DNA of 64,000 bases from assembly GCA_963739375.1 (NCBI GenBank), contig CAVUAF010000022.1:1-64000 (forward strand), written 5' to 3'. The DNA is from CAVUAF01 sp963739375. Its GTDB lineage: Bacteria > Acidobacteriota > Terriglobia > Terriglobales > Acidobacteriaceae. Position 1 is the first letter of the stretch. Every line of letters starts with the position of its first letter. The notes beneath the pieces are model-generated. The model did not search any database. It was not told the DNA's origin and saw only the letters and a program-made list of their open reading frames with translations. This document shows positions 18,104-26,573 of the stretch, in pieces. Position numbers and translations under genes: made by a program.

Positions 18104-19246
18104 TCAGCGCGTCGTCGCACGCTGGGGGTAGATTCCCAGCCGCTCCAGCACCGCCGCCACAATCAGCGGCAGCCCGATGGTCGCGTCCACGAAGACTTCG
18201 CCGAACCTCCCGCCTTCCGCGGGCGGCACGAACTTCCCCCACGAGATGCCTTCGCTGTAGGGCGAACCCGACAACCCGCCCCAATAGACCGGCTCGGGAC
18301 AGATGCGCAGCCCGTAGTGGTAGCGCTTCAGGGGAATGTCTTCCCCGCCCCGCCGGCGCCGGAGCTCGACGAAGGGGCCGAACTGCTGTGCCCAGTTGCG
18401 CGGCACGCCGCCGCCAATGGTGAAGATCCCCAGCCGCGGGTGCGCCAGGTTGCGCTCGGCAAAATGTTCGAGATCGAGGAAGGGGTCGAAGCGGATCGGC
18501 TTCCGGCCTTCCTTGCGCCGCTTGCGGTTGTGCAGCGCCAGGTCCAGGCCCAGCTCGGAATCCGAGAACGCAGGCACAAACACCGGTACGTCTTTCTCGT
18601 ACGCCGATTTCAGGATGCCGCGCCCGGGCACCTTCTCCGCCAGGTAGCGGCCGATGTCGCGGTTGAGCTTATAGGAGCACAGCGTCTCGCTCTCGTCCCA
18701 GCGCTCGAGGATGTGCGCCACGATTTCCTCGACGAAGTTGAGGTTGGTCTCCGGCTCCAGCGTGTCGTAGACCCGGTTATAGCCGGCCTCGTAGAGCTCG
18801 ACGTCGTTCATGCGCTCGTCGTAGCGGAAGTGCGACTTGCCCGCCGCCTCCACCAGCCCATGCGCCATCAGCGCGCCGGTGGACACCAGCGAGTGCACGA
18901 TGCCGTGGTCGATCAGGTCGGCGATCACCAGCCCCTGCTTGGCCACGGTCATGGCGCCGGCCAGGGTCATGACCACGAAGCAGTCGCGGTCGCGCGCCAT
19001 CGCCTCCAGCACGTCGGCGGCCTCGCCCAGTTGGCGGCCGGTGAAGGCGGTGCGTGCCATGGCGCGCACCAGGTCATCGATGGTGCGGATGCGGGAGAGG
19101 TCGAGCGGCTCCAGTGGAATCAGCCGGTCGGAGATAGGATCGTGGAGCTGCCGCTCGATGCCTTCACCGCCGTGCGCCGGCTGGTGCGGTGCCGGGCTTG
19201 CCGGGCGGCGAACCGACGTAGATTTGCGCTTACGGTTCTTCGGCAC
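18104..19246 (-). CDS. Deoxyhypusine synthase family protein (SpeY-like)
   Basis: A 380-residue member of the NAD-dependent deoxyhypusine/homospermidine synthase superfamily. Landmarks are VMTLAGAMTVAKQGLVIADLI (NAD-binding start), VSTGALMAHGLVE, FVPAFSDSELGLDLALH, FTIGGGVPRNWAQQ, and SGSPYSEGISWGKF with the nucleophilic lysine K338. Bacteria have no eIF5A, so the substrate is a small amine. Bacterial homologues have been linked to spermidine or homospermidine formation, and the adjacent arginine decarboxylase would supply agmatine. The substrate assignment here is inference. The first about 40 residues are basic and disordered. The start at 19246 has no rival with a better ribosome-binding site. 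Confidence 0.88.
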   Translation of the reverse strand: MPKNRKRKSTSVRRPASPAPHQPAHGGEGIERQLHDPISDRLIPLEPLDLSRIRTIDDLVRAMARTAFTGRQLGEAADVLEAMARDRDCFVVMTLAGAMTVAKQGLVIADLIDHGIVHSLVSTGALMAHGLVEAAGKSHFRYDERMNDVELYEAGYNRVYDTLEPETNLNFVEEIVAHILERWDESETLCSYKLNRDIGRYLAEKVPGRGILKSAYEKDVPVFVPAFSDSELGLDLALHNRKRRKEGRKPIRFDPFLDLEHFAERNLAHPRLGIFTIGGGVPRNWAQQFGPFVELRRRRGGEDIPLKRYHYGLRICPEPVYWGGLSGSPYSEGISWGKFVPPAEGGRFGEVFVDATIGLPLIVAAVLERLGIYPQRATTR

Positions 19247-19334
19247 GGGGTCACCTCAGCCTGTGGGGGAACCTAGAAACGTATCGTTTTGTGTGGTCGC
19301 GCGTCAATCAAGCAGGTACAGACCGCTCTGCCCG

Positions 19335-19350
19335 CGTGACATACGTCACA
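19335..19350. promoter_or_regulatory. CRP/FNR-family-like operator
   Basis: CGTGACATACGTCACA: half-sites CGTGA and TCACA with a 6-bp spacer match the CRP consensus at 9 of 10 half-site positions. It lies in the 181-nt gap between the divergent SpeY-like gene (start 19246) and BadF-type kinase gene (start 19428). No CRP/FNR gene is in the window. Confidence 0.55.
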
Positions 19351-19374
19351 TCGTAACTCCGGCGCTTACCGTTG

Positions 19375-19404
19375 GGCCCCGGCCTGCGGACCGGGGCCTT
19401 TTTT
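19375..19404 (+). terminator. Leader terminator upstream of the BadF-type kinase gene
   Basis: 8-bp perfect stem GGCCCCGG / CCGGGGCC with an eight-base loop and six T residues on the plus strand, ending 24 nt before the kinase start codon. No plus-strand gene precedes it: the neighbour is divergent. It must therefore end a short leader or small RNA, or act as an attenuator. Confidence 0.7.
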
Positions 19405-19427
19405 CGTGTTACAACTAGCCCACAACC

Positions 19428-20324
19428 GTGGCCTATTTTCTGGGTATCGATGGCGGGGGCTCGAAGACCGAAGCCGCGCTCGGCGACGAGCAGCGCGTTT
19501 TTGCGCGCGTTACCGGAGGCTCGTGCAAGGTGCAGGCGGTGGGCGAGGAGCGTGCTCGTGCCGCGCTGCAGCAGGTAGTCCGCGACGCCTGCAGCAGCGC
19601 TGGGACCGCCCCGGAGCGGCTGGCGCGCGTGGTCATCGGCATTTCCGGCCTCTCGCGCAGCGACATCGCCGCCCTGCTGCGCAGTTACGTCGGCGAGGTC
19701 ACGCCGGCGGCGGTCGAGGTCGTCGGCGACAACGCCATCGCGCTGGCCGCGGCGTTTGACGGCGGGCCCGGCGTGCTGGTGATTGCGGGCACCGGCTCGA
19801 TCGCGTTCGCGCGCGGCCCCGGCGGCGAGATGGCGCGCGCCGGCGGTTGGGGGCCGGCGATTTCCGATGAAGGCTCCGGCGCCTGGATGGGCCGCATGGC
19901 GGTGGCCCAGGCCATGCGCGCGGCAGACCGCGGTGAGCCCTCGGCGCTGCTCGACGACTTCATGCGCGCCTGGCAGGTGTCCACCCGCGAAGACCTCGCC
20001 ACCCTCGCCAACCGCCAGCCGCCGCCCGATTTCGCCGCGCTGTTTCCGCTGGTGCTGCAGCACAGCGAAGCCGGCGAAAAGGTCGCCCGGGAGATCGTCG
20101 CCCAGGCCGCGGCCCAGCTGGCGCTGCTGGCGCGCGACGTAATCGCACGCCTGTTTCGTGACCAGCCGGTCAGGGTCGCGATGGCCGGGGGCGTGTTTCG
20201 CAGCTCAGAATCGCTGCGCCTGATCTTTCGCAAGACGCTGCAGAACCTGTGCCCCGGCGCCACCGTGCAGCCAGCGACCGTCGAGCCGGTGCTGGGCGCG
20301 CTGGCCATGGCGCAAGGGCATTGA
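19428..20324 (+). CDS. BadF/BadG/BcrA/BcrD-type ATPase, probable N-acetylglucosamine (sugar) kinase
   Basis: A 298-residue ASKHA-fold protein. The phosphate-1 motif YFLGIDGGGSKTEAALGD is at the N-terminus, VVIGISGLSR follows, then the adenosine and phosphate-2 region VLVIAGTGSIAFA and GGWGPAISDEGSGAWMGR, matching the eukaryotic NAGK-like/BadF domain used by amino sugar kinases. The likely role is phosphorylation of GlcNAc or an anhydro-amino sugar during wall recycling, but substrate is not proven. It starts with GTG at 19428; no other start keeps the complete phosphate-1 motif. The next gene begins 7 nt after its stop, so the two are cotranscribed. Confidence 0.85.
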   Translation: MAYFLGIDGGGSKTEAALGDEQRVFARVTGGSCKVQAVGEERARAALQQVVRDACSSAGTAPERLARVVIGISGLSRSDIAALLRSYVGEVTPAAVEVVGDNAIALAAAFDGGPGVLVIAGTGSIAFARGPGGEMARAGGWGPAISDEGSGAWMGRMAVAQAMRAADRGEPSALLDDFMRAWQVSTREDLATLANRQPPPDFAALFPLVLQHSEAGEKVAREIVAQAAAQLALLARDVIARLFRDQPVRVAMAGGVFRSSESLRLIFRKTLQNLCPGATVQPATVEPVLGALAMAQGH

Positions 20325-20330
20325 GTAATT

Positions 20331-21101
20331 GTGGCTGATGCCAACGCAAAAGCCGGCCCCGCTCCCGCGCGACGTCTCGACGAGATGATTCATGACGCGG
20401 CGCCGGAATCGCTGCGCGCCGCCGCCGCCGACCCGCGCATGACCGAGGAACTGGCGCTGACGCTGCTCACCCGCCGCGACCTCGGCGAGCGGGTGCTCGA
20501 AGACCTCTCGCGGAATGCGGCGGCGATGAAGCACCGCAAGGTGATTCTGGCGCTGGTGCAGCACCCGCGGACGCCGCGGCACGTCTCGCTGCCCACCGCG
20601 CGCCGCCTCTACACCTTCGAACTGATGCATTTGGCGCTGACGCCGGCGCTCGCCGCCGACCTGAAGATGGTGGCGGAAGAGGCCATCATCGCGCGGCTGG
20701 AAACCGTCTCCGCCGGCGAGCGCGCCACGCTGGCGCGCCGCGCTTCCGGCCGCGTGGCCGCGGCCCTGCTGCTCGACGCCGAGCCGCGCATCATCGCCAC
20801 CGCGCTCGACAACTCCCACCTCAACGAGGCCGCCATCGTCAGGGCGGTGCTGCGCGAGAACGGCCCGGTGGAATTGCCGCGCCTGGTGTGTGCGCACGCC
20901 AAGTGGTCCCTGCGGCGCGACGTGAAGGCGGCGCTGCTGCGCAACCAGCACACCCCGCTGGCGCGCGCTATCGCCATGGTCCACTCGCTGCCGCTGGCGG
21001 AGGTGCGCGAAGCGCTGCAGCAATCGCGGCTGGCGGAGGCGACCCGGAACTACCTGCTGCAGGACGCCGAGCGTGCCCGCCACCGGCGCACGCGCGCGTA
21101 G
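20331..21101 (+). CDS. Hypothetical helical-repeat protein (256 aa)
   Basis: I do not recognise a named family. The GTG-started product is almost entirely helical, rich in Leu, Ala and Arg. It contains repeating units of about 25-40 residues with the pattern DPR-x-TEELAL-x-LL-x-RRDL, HRKVILALVQHPRTP and NQHTPLARAIAMVHSLPLAEV, resembling HEAT or DUF2336-like solenoids used for protein binding. No signal peptide or membrane helix is seen, so it is probably cytoplasmic. It lies 7 nt behind the BadF-type kinase gene and converges on hyuA, with 4 nt between the stops. A scaffold or regulatory role linked to the kinase is possible but unsupported beyond operon position. Confidence 0.7.
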   Translation: MADANAKAGPAPARRLDEMIHDAAPESLRAAAADPRMTEELALTLLTRRDLGERVLEDLSRNAAAMKHRKVILALVQHPRTPRHVSLPTARRLYTFELMHLALTPALAADLKMVAEEAIIARLETVSAGERATLARRASGRVAAALLLDAEPRIIATALDNSHLNEAAIVRAVLRENGPVELPRLVCAHAKWSLRRDVKAALLRNQHTPLARAIAMVHSLPLAEVREALQQSRLAEATRNYLLQDAERARHRRTRA

Positions 21102-21105
21102 CGGC

Positions 21106-23202
21106 TCACTTGACCTCGATCACCAGGTTTCCCGCGCGGTCAGCCCCGTAGCGCAATCCCGGCAGCACGACGGTGGTGGCGCTGTACTCGGTCACGATGG
21201 CCGGGCCGCGCAGCTTGCGCCCCGGCGGCAGCGCGCTGCGGTCGATGATCGCGGTGCGCACGCGGCGTCCCCCGAAGATCACCGGCGCGTGGGTCACGGA
21301 CGCGGCGCCGCGGCCCGCCGGCGCCACCTCCAGCTCGCCGGGGAGCGCGCGCGAGGGCAGCGTGGCCCGCACTCGCACGGTCACGATCTCCACCGCGCGC
21401 TCGGGATGCGCGTAGCCGTAACGCCGCTGATGTTCGGCATGAAAGGCCCGGAGCGTCCGCGCCAGCGGCTCACCGGCCCGCGTGCCGACGTTCAGTTCGT
21501 AGCCCTGGCCGCGATACCGCAGATCGAGACTGCGCTGAAAGCGCGCGCGCCCCTGCCACTTCTCCTCGCGAAAGTCGCGCCGCGCACGCGCTTCAAGTTC
21601 CGTGAACACGGCGGCAAGGCGGCGCTCGACATCACCGGCACTTCGCTCCGGCCGGCCAGCCGGAGCGGCCGGACCCGCCCGAGTCTTCCCCCCGCTTCCT
21701 TTTCCCGGCGCGAGCGGCCAGAGCACGGTGCGGGAATAGTCCTTCACCACGTCGCTGACCAGGATGCCGAAGGCCGACAGCGCGCCCGGATACAGCGGCA
21801 CCAGGACGCGCGGGATGCCCAGCGTCTGCGCCAGCTCGCAGGCATGCATGCCGCCGGCGCCACCGAAGGCGACCAGCGCGAAGTCGCGCGGGTCGTAGCC
21901 GCGCTCGATCGAGACCACGCGGATGGCCTTCTCCATCGTGGCATTCACCACCCGCACGACCCCGGCGGCGAACTGCGCGAGCGTCAATCGCGAGCCGCTG
22001 CGCCGCAGCCATTCGCTGGCCACTTTTCGTGTGCGCTCCGCGTCGAGTTCGAACTCGCCACCCAGGAAGCGCCCCGGGGGCAAGCGCCCCAGTAGCAGGT
22101 TGGCGTCGGTGACGGTGGGCTGCGTGCCACGGCCGTAGCAGATGGGCCCTGGATCGGCGCCCGCCGACTCCGGCCCGACGCGCAGCGCGCCGGCCACGTC
22201 GAAGCGCGCCAGCGATCCGCCCCCCGCCCCCACGGTGTGGATATCGAGCATGGGAACGCGCACCGGCAGCCCGGCGACCTCGCCTTCGCTGGAGGCGCGC
22301 GGCTCGCCATCGACCAGCGAAACGTCGGTGGAGGTGCCGCCCATATCGAAGGCGATGATGCGCGCGCAGCCGCTGCGCCGTGCCATGGCCGCAGCCCCCA
22401 CCACGCCCCCCGCCGGACCGGAGAGCACGGTGCGGACCGGCTCGCGCGCCGCGCTCGCCAGCGCCGCAATGCCACCGCTGGACTGCATGACGAAGACGCG
22501 CACCGCCCCGAGTTCGCGCACCCGGCGTTCCAGGTTCTCGAGGTAGCGCTGCATCACCGGCTGCAGGCAGGCGTTGACGACCACGGTGCTGGCGCGCTCG
22601 TACTCGCGGAATTCCGGCAGGATCTGGTGCGAGAGCGAGAGCGGCACGCCCAGGTCGCTCAGCACCTCGGCCACGGCGCGCTCGTGCACGGGGTTGGCAA
22701 ACGAGAACAGCAGCGACACGGCGATGGCCTCGGGCCGCGCTTCGCGGAGGTTGGCGCTGACCAGGCGTACGCCGGCGGGATCGAGCGGCTGCACGACCTC
22801 GCCCGCCGGACCAATGCGCTCACTGACCCCGAAGCGCAACTCCCGCGGCACCAGCGGCGGCACGCGGTCGAAGAAAAAGTCGTAGAGGCGCGGGCGCGCC
22901 TGGCGCCCAATCTCGATCGTGTCCTCAAAGCCTTCCGTGGTCACGAACGCCACGCGCGCCCCTTTGCGCTCCAGCAGCGTGTTGGTCCCGACGGTGGTGC
23001 CGTGCAGGACGAGTGCCGGCCGGCCGGCGGCGCCCAGCTTCCGCAGCGCCTCCACGATGGCCTGGGAAGGATCGGCGGGGGTGGAGAACACCTTCAGCAT
23101 CCGCAGCCGGCCGCCGTCGCTGGCGAGGCAGTCGGTGAAGGTGCCACCGGTGTCAATCGCAACGCGGAGCGGTCCGGCTGACTGGGAGCTACGGCGTGCC
23201 AT
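21106..23202 (-). CDS. Hydantoinase/oxoprolinase family protein, subunit A (HyuA-like)
   Basis: A 698-residue HyuA-type protein of normal family length. The N-terminal hydantoinaseA_N part has VAIDTGGTFTDCLASDGG with the ASKHA phosphate-binding loop. The hydantoinase_A core carries GPAGGVVGAAAMARRSG and IAFDMGGTSTDVSLVDG. DIHTVGAGGGSLARFD follows, and a C-terminal all-beta domain ends the protein. It would hydrolyse N-methylhydantoin, 5-oxoproline or a related lactam with ATP. The usual partner HyuB is not adjacent, so the holoenzyme is incomplete in this window. An N-carbamoyl amino acid hydrolase-like gene, another hydantoin pathway type, lies 20 kb away at 1-1125. Confidence 0.88.
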   Translation of the reverse strand: MARRSSQSAGPLRVAIDTGGTFTDCLASDGGRLRMLKVFSTPADPSQAIVEALRKLGAAGRPALVLHGTTVGTNTLLERKGARVAFVTTEGFEDTIEIGRQARPRLYDFFFDRVPPLVPRELRFGVSERIGPAGEVVQPLDPAGVRLVSANLREARPEAIAVSLLFSFANPVHERAVAEVLSDLGVPLSLSHQILPEFREYERASTVVVNACLQPVMQRYLENLERRVRELGAVRVFVMQSSGGIAALASAAREPVRTVLSGPAGGVVGAAAMARRSGCARIIAFDMGGTSTDVSLVDGEPRASSEGEVAGLPVRVPMLDIHTVGAGGGSLARFDVAGALRVGPESAGADPGPICYGRGTQPTVTDANLLLGRLPPGRFLGGEFELDAERTRKVASEWLRRSGSRLTLAQFAAGVVRVVNATMEKAIRVVSIERGYDPRDFALVAFGGAGGMHACELAQTLGIPRVLVPLYPGALSAFGILVSDVVKDYSRTVLWPLAPGKGSGGKTRAGPAAPAGRPERSAGDVERRLAAVFTELEARARRDFREEKWQGRARFQRSLDLRYRGQGYELNVGTRAGEPLARTLRAFHAEHQRRYGYAHPERAVEIVTVRVRATLPSRALPGELEVAPAGRGAASVTHAPVIFGGRRVRTAIIDRSALPPGRKLRGPAIVTEYSATTVVLPGLRYGADRAGNLVIEVK

Positions 23203-23253
23203 GGGAGAAGCGGGATTGTAATCGATTGGGGGCTCGCGTCACCGATTCAGCAG

Positions 23254-23778
23254 CTAGCGGCGGCTCGGGCGCGGTGCCGGGGAGCTAATGGGCGGCTCGG
23301 CCGATGCCCCGATCTCCTTGCGCATGAGCAGCGCATCAAGGCTGTTCTGGTAATACCGCGGGATGGTGCGGATGACGGAGTAGCCGTGCCGCTTGTAGAA
23401 GGCGATGGCGGCGAGGTTGCTGACCGCAGTCTCCAGCGTCACCGCGGCGCAGCCGGCGCCGGCCAGGCGCGCTTCCGCCTCCGCCAGCAGGCGCGAGCCG
23501 AGGCCGCCGCGGCGGGCCGCGGCGACCACGTCAATGGTGATGATGTGCCCGCTGCCGCGCTGACCACGATGCGCGACCAGGAAGCCGACGATCCCCTTCC
23601 CCGCCTCCGCCACCAGCGTGAAGGCGTGCGGCCGCGCCATGTACCAGGCCAACTCGTCCACGGAATAGCTGATGCCGGGCTCAAAGCAGGTCTGGTCAAT
23701 GCGCCACAGCGCCAGCAGGTCGCCACGCCGAAAGTCGCGGATGCGGGTCACCGAGGAGATTGTAAACACCTTCACCAC
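23254..23778 (-). CDS. GNAT family N-acetyltransferase (RimI-like)
   Basis: A GNAT acetyltransferase, 174 residues from the first GTG. Motif A is IITIDVVAAARRGGLGSRLL (acetyl-CoA pyrophosphate loop R-R-G-G-L-G) and motif B is ETAVSNLAAIAFYKRHGYSV. The pattern resembles RimI-like protein alanine acetyltransferases, with FEPGISYSVDELAWYM near the N-terminus. The annotated start codon lies at the edge of a CACGAAGA repeat array. A second GTG at 23751 gives VTRIRDFRRGDL, which looks like a normal GNAT start, so the first nine residues may not be real. It is downstream of the damaged M16 peptidase on the same strand. Confidence 0.85.
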   Translation of the reverse strand: MVKVFTISSVTRIRDFRRGDLLALWRIDQTCFEPGISYSVDELAWYMARPHAFTLVAEAGKGIVGFLVAHRGQRGSGHIITIDVVAAARRGGLGSRLLAEAEARLAGAGCAAVTLETAVSNLAAIAFYKRHGYSVIRTIPRYYQNSLDALLMRKEIGASAEPPISSPAPRPSRR

Positions 23779-23886
23779 GAAGACACGAAGACGCGAAGAA
23801 TTGGTGTCGTCGGTGTCCGCGCTGCTGTGGAGATAGAACTACCTGGCCCACTGCCTATTTTCCATTCTCCGTGCCTTCGTGGTGGG
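23772..23886. repeat. Inverted pair of octamer arrays between GNAT and M16 genes
   Basis: The units CACGAAGA, CACGAAGA, CGCGAAGA (about 23775-23800) and the inverted counterpart TCCGTGCCTTCGTGGTGG (about 23868-23886) bracket about 65 nt that hold no gene. Confidence 0.6.
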
Positions 23887-23894
23887 TTGGATTC

Positions 23895-25250
23895 TCAGCA
23901 GGCCAGCTGGTCGCGCGCGATCTTCAGTCCGTTGAGGTTGCCGAGGACGGTGACGGCGATCTGGTCCGGCTGGAAGTAGGCGCGGGCCAGCTCCAGCAGG
24001 TCTTCGCGGGTGACCGCCTCGACCCGCGCGATGATTTCGTTCAGCCCGAAGAAGCGGTTGAAGTACATCTCCTGGCGCGCCAGGTTTGACATGCGCGCGG
24101 TGGAAGATTCCAGGCTGAGCATCAGGCTGCCCTTGAGCTGGTCCTTGGCGCGGCGCAGCTCGTCGTCGCCGATGGGCGTTGGTCTTCAGCTCGCGAAACT
24201 CTTTCACGATCGCAGTCCACGACCTTGGATGCCGACTCCCGCGACGTCCCGGCATAAATCGAGAGGCAGCCGGTATCGCGGTAGGGATTCAGCTCGCTGT
24301 AGATCGCGTACGCCAGCCCCTGGCGCTCGCGGATGTTCTGGAACAGGCGCGAGCTCATGCCGCCGCCCAGCAGCGTGTTCAGGATGTAGCAGGCGTAGCG
24401 CCGCTCGTGGGCAACCGGGTCCGAGGGCACGCCCACGCAGATCTGCACCTGCTCCAGCGACTTCTTGTTGCGCATGATGATGCGCGACTGCGTGGTGGGC
24501 GGAGATCGTGGAAGCCGTTCTGGTGCGCGGCCAGGTGCCGGAAGCGCTGTGGCACCAGTCTCCACGAAGGCTGCGTGCTGCAGGTTGCCGGCGGCAGTAA
24601 TGATCAGGTTTCCCGGGTGAAACGATCGCGGTAGTAGTCGACCACCAGCGGCCGCTCGAAGCGCCGCACGGTGTCTTTGGTGCCCAGGATGGGCTTGCCC
24701 AGCGGGTGGTCCTTCCAGAAGTTCTGGGTGAAAGATTTCGTGCACGAGGTAGTCGGGGCTGTCCTCGTCCATCTTGATCTCTTCCAGGATCACGCCGCGC
24801 TCGCGCACGATGTCCTGCTTGTCGAAGACGGGGTTCAGGACCAGGTCGCTGAGCACGTCCATGGCGATGGACACGTGTTCATCCAGCACCTTCATGTTGA
24901 AGCAGACGAACTCCTTGGCGGTAAACGCGTCCATGTTGCCGCCGATGGAATCCACCTGCCGCGCGATGTCTTCCGCGGTGCGCGTGGCCGTCCCCTTGAA
25001 GACCATGTGCTCGAGGAAGTGGCAGATGCCGTTGACCTCGGGATTTTCGTGCCGCGAGCCGGTCCGGACCCAAATCGCCGATGGAGACGGAGCGGATGTG
25101 CTGCATCTCCTCGGTGATCACGGTCAGGCCGTTGGGCAGGACCTCGCGTTTGATGTTGCGCAGCTCGTCTCCCACGGTCGCGCCTCGCCGCGCCACTGCC
25201 ACCGGCGTGGAAGCAGCTAGCTTCTCACACCCCGGCGCATCGTGCGTCAT
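23895..25250 (-). pseudogene. M16 family zinc metallopeptidase (insulinase/PqqL-like), seven frameshifts
   Basis: Piecing frames together yields one M16 peptidase of about 450 residues. It runs from MTHDAPGCEKLA..., through VLPNGLTVITEEM, to the zinc motif HFLEH (25007-25021), then ILEEIKMDEDSPDYLVHEIF, the peptidase M16_C domain with LNTLLGGGMSSRLFQNIRE, and a C-terminus ending DQLAC. Each piece is clearly homologous, but seven single-base indels break the frame, near 25075, 24731, 24616, 24559, 24500, 24215 and 24178. No substitution to stop is seen inside the correct frames and the catalytic motif is intact. Clustered consensus errors are therefore as likely as true decay. The start at 25250 and stop at 23895 are normal. 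Confidence 0.8.
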
Positions 25251-25394
25251 GGAATGTTCACCCTTTCGATTCAGTGACTTCGCGGCAGGACTTGCGGCTG
25301 CGCTTCAGGCTTTGGCAACCGGACCGCCGCGGAATGCGCCGGAAATCGCTTCGCCCCCAAGCGCCTCTATAATCCCAACCAGCGGGTTGAAGGC

Positions 25395-26573
25395 ATGCCG
25401 AGCCAGGTACCGAAACAACTTTTAGGTCTTTCGCTTCAGGCGCTTACGGAGGTGGTACAGGACTGCCGGCAGCCCGCCTATCGCGCCCGGCAGCTCTTTG
25501 AGGCCATCTACCGCCAGCGAGTGAATGAACTCGACCAGATCACCACTCTGCCCGCGGCGTTCCGCCAGCAACTCGCCGCCGACGGCTATTCCCTGGGCAA
25601 GCCGCAACTCCTGGCGCGCTTCACTTCGGTGGACGGCACGGTGCGCTACCTCTTCGGATTTGCCGACGGCCAGAGCGTCGAAACCGTGTGGATGCCGGAG
25701 GGTGACGGCGGCGAAGACGACGGCGACGAGATTCCCGCAGCGCCGCCGCCGACAGCGGCCCCCGCGCGGCGCAGCAATCCCCTGGTCAACCTCAGCGGCG
25801 GTCCGGTGGCGCCCGCGGCGTCCACGGCGCGCACCTGGAAGCGCGCCACCATCTGCGTCTCCAGCCAGGTGGGCTGCGCCGTCGACTGCCAGTTCTGCCT
25901 GACCGCGAAGCTGGGCATGCTCCGCAACCTCAGCGCGGGCGAGATCGTCGGCCAGGTGCTGGCGGTGTGCGCTGAGCACGGTGTCAATATCGCGCGCGAT
26001 CGTCTTAACCTCGTCTTCATGGGCCAGGGCGAGCCGCTGCACAACTACGCCGAGTGGATCCAGGCGGTGCGGCTGCTGGTCGAAGGCGCCGGAATTCCCG
26101 AGTCGCGCATGACGGTGTCGACGGCCGGTATTCTGCCGCGCATCGCCGACCTCGGGCGCGAGCCGGTGCGCCCGCGCCTGGCCATCTCGCTCAACGCCCC
26201 CAACGACGCGATTCGCAGCCCCCTCATGCCCATCAACCGCAAGTGGGACATGGACGCGCTGCTGGCCGCGGCGCGCGCCTTCCCGCTGCGTCCGCGCGAG
26301 CGTTTGACCTTTGAATACGTGCTGCTGGGCGGCGTCAACGACGCTCCCGAGCACGCGCGCGAGTTGGCGCGGCGCTTGGCCGGCTTGCGCGCCAAGGTCA
26401 ACCTCATCGCCTGGAACCCCGGACCCGAGCTTCCCTTCTCCACCCCCGCCGACGAGCGCGTCCTCGCCTTTCAGCGGGTCCTCATCGAGAGCGGCGTCCC
26501 GGCGTTCATTCGGCGGCCGCGCGGGCGCGATATCTACGCCGCCTGCGGCCAGTTGAGGCGCATGGCGGGGTAG
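25395..26573 (+). CDS. rlmN: Dual-specificity RNA methyltransferase RlmN
   Basis: A 392-residue radical SAM enzyme that methylates C2 of A2503 in 23S rRNA (and A37 of some tRNAs). The radical SAM cluster cysteines are C161, C165 and C168 in SSQVGCAVDCQFC. FMGQGEPLHNY, the SAM-contacting STAGILPRI and the methyl-accepting C384 in GRDIYAACGQL are all present. Most homologues are 340-370 residues. The extra length is a low-complexity insert at about residues 103-147, first acidic (GDGGEDDGDE) then Pro/Ala-rich, placed between the beta strand ending VETVWMPEG and the catalytic barrel entry RATICVSSQ. Single gene, divergent from the M16 locus. Confidence 0.95.
   Translation: MPSQVPKQLLGLSLQALTEVVQDCRQPAYRARQLFEAIYRQRVNELDQITTLPAAFRQQLAADGYSLGKPQLLARFTSVDGTVRYLFGFADGQSVETVWMPEGDGGEDDGDEIPAAPPPTAAPARRSNPLVNLSGGPVAPAASTARTWKRATICVSSQVGCAVDCQFCLTAKLGMLRNLSAGEIVGQVLAVCAEHGVNIARDRLNLVFMGQGEPLHNYAEWIQAVRLLVEGAGIPESRMTVSTAGILPRIADLGREPVRPRLAISLNAPNDAIRSPLMPINRKWDMDALLAAARAFPLRPRERLTFEYVLLGGVNDAPEHARELARRLAGLRAKVNLIAWNPGPELPFSTPADERVLAFQRVLIESGVPAFIRRPRGRDIYAACGQLRRMAG

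Noticed and set aside
24870..24885. Second parS candidate around GACACGTGTTC
   Set aside because: It has the CACGTG centre but not the flanking GTT/AAC bases needed; it also lies inside the M16 coding region.
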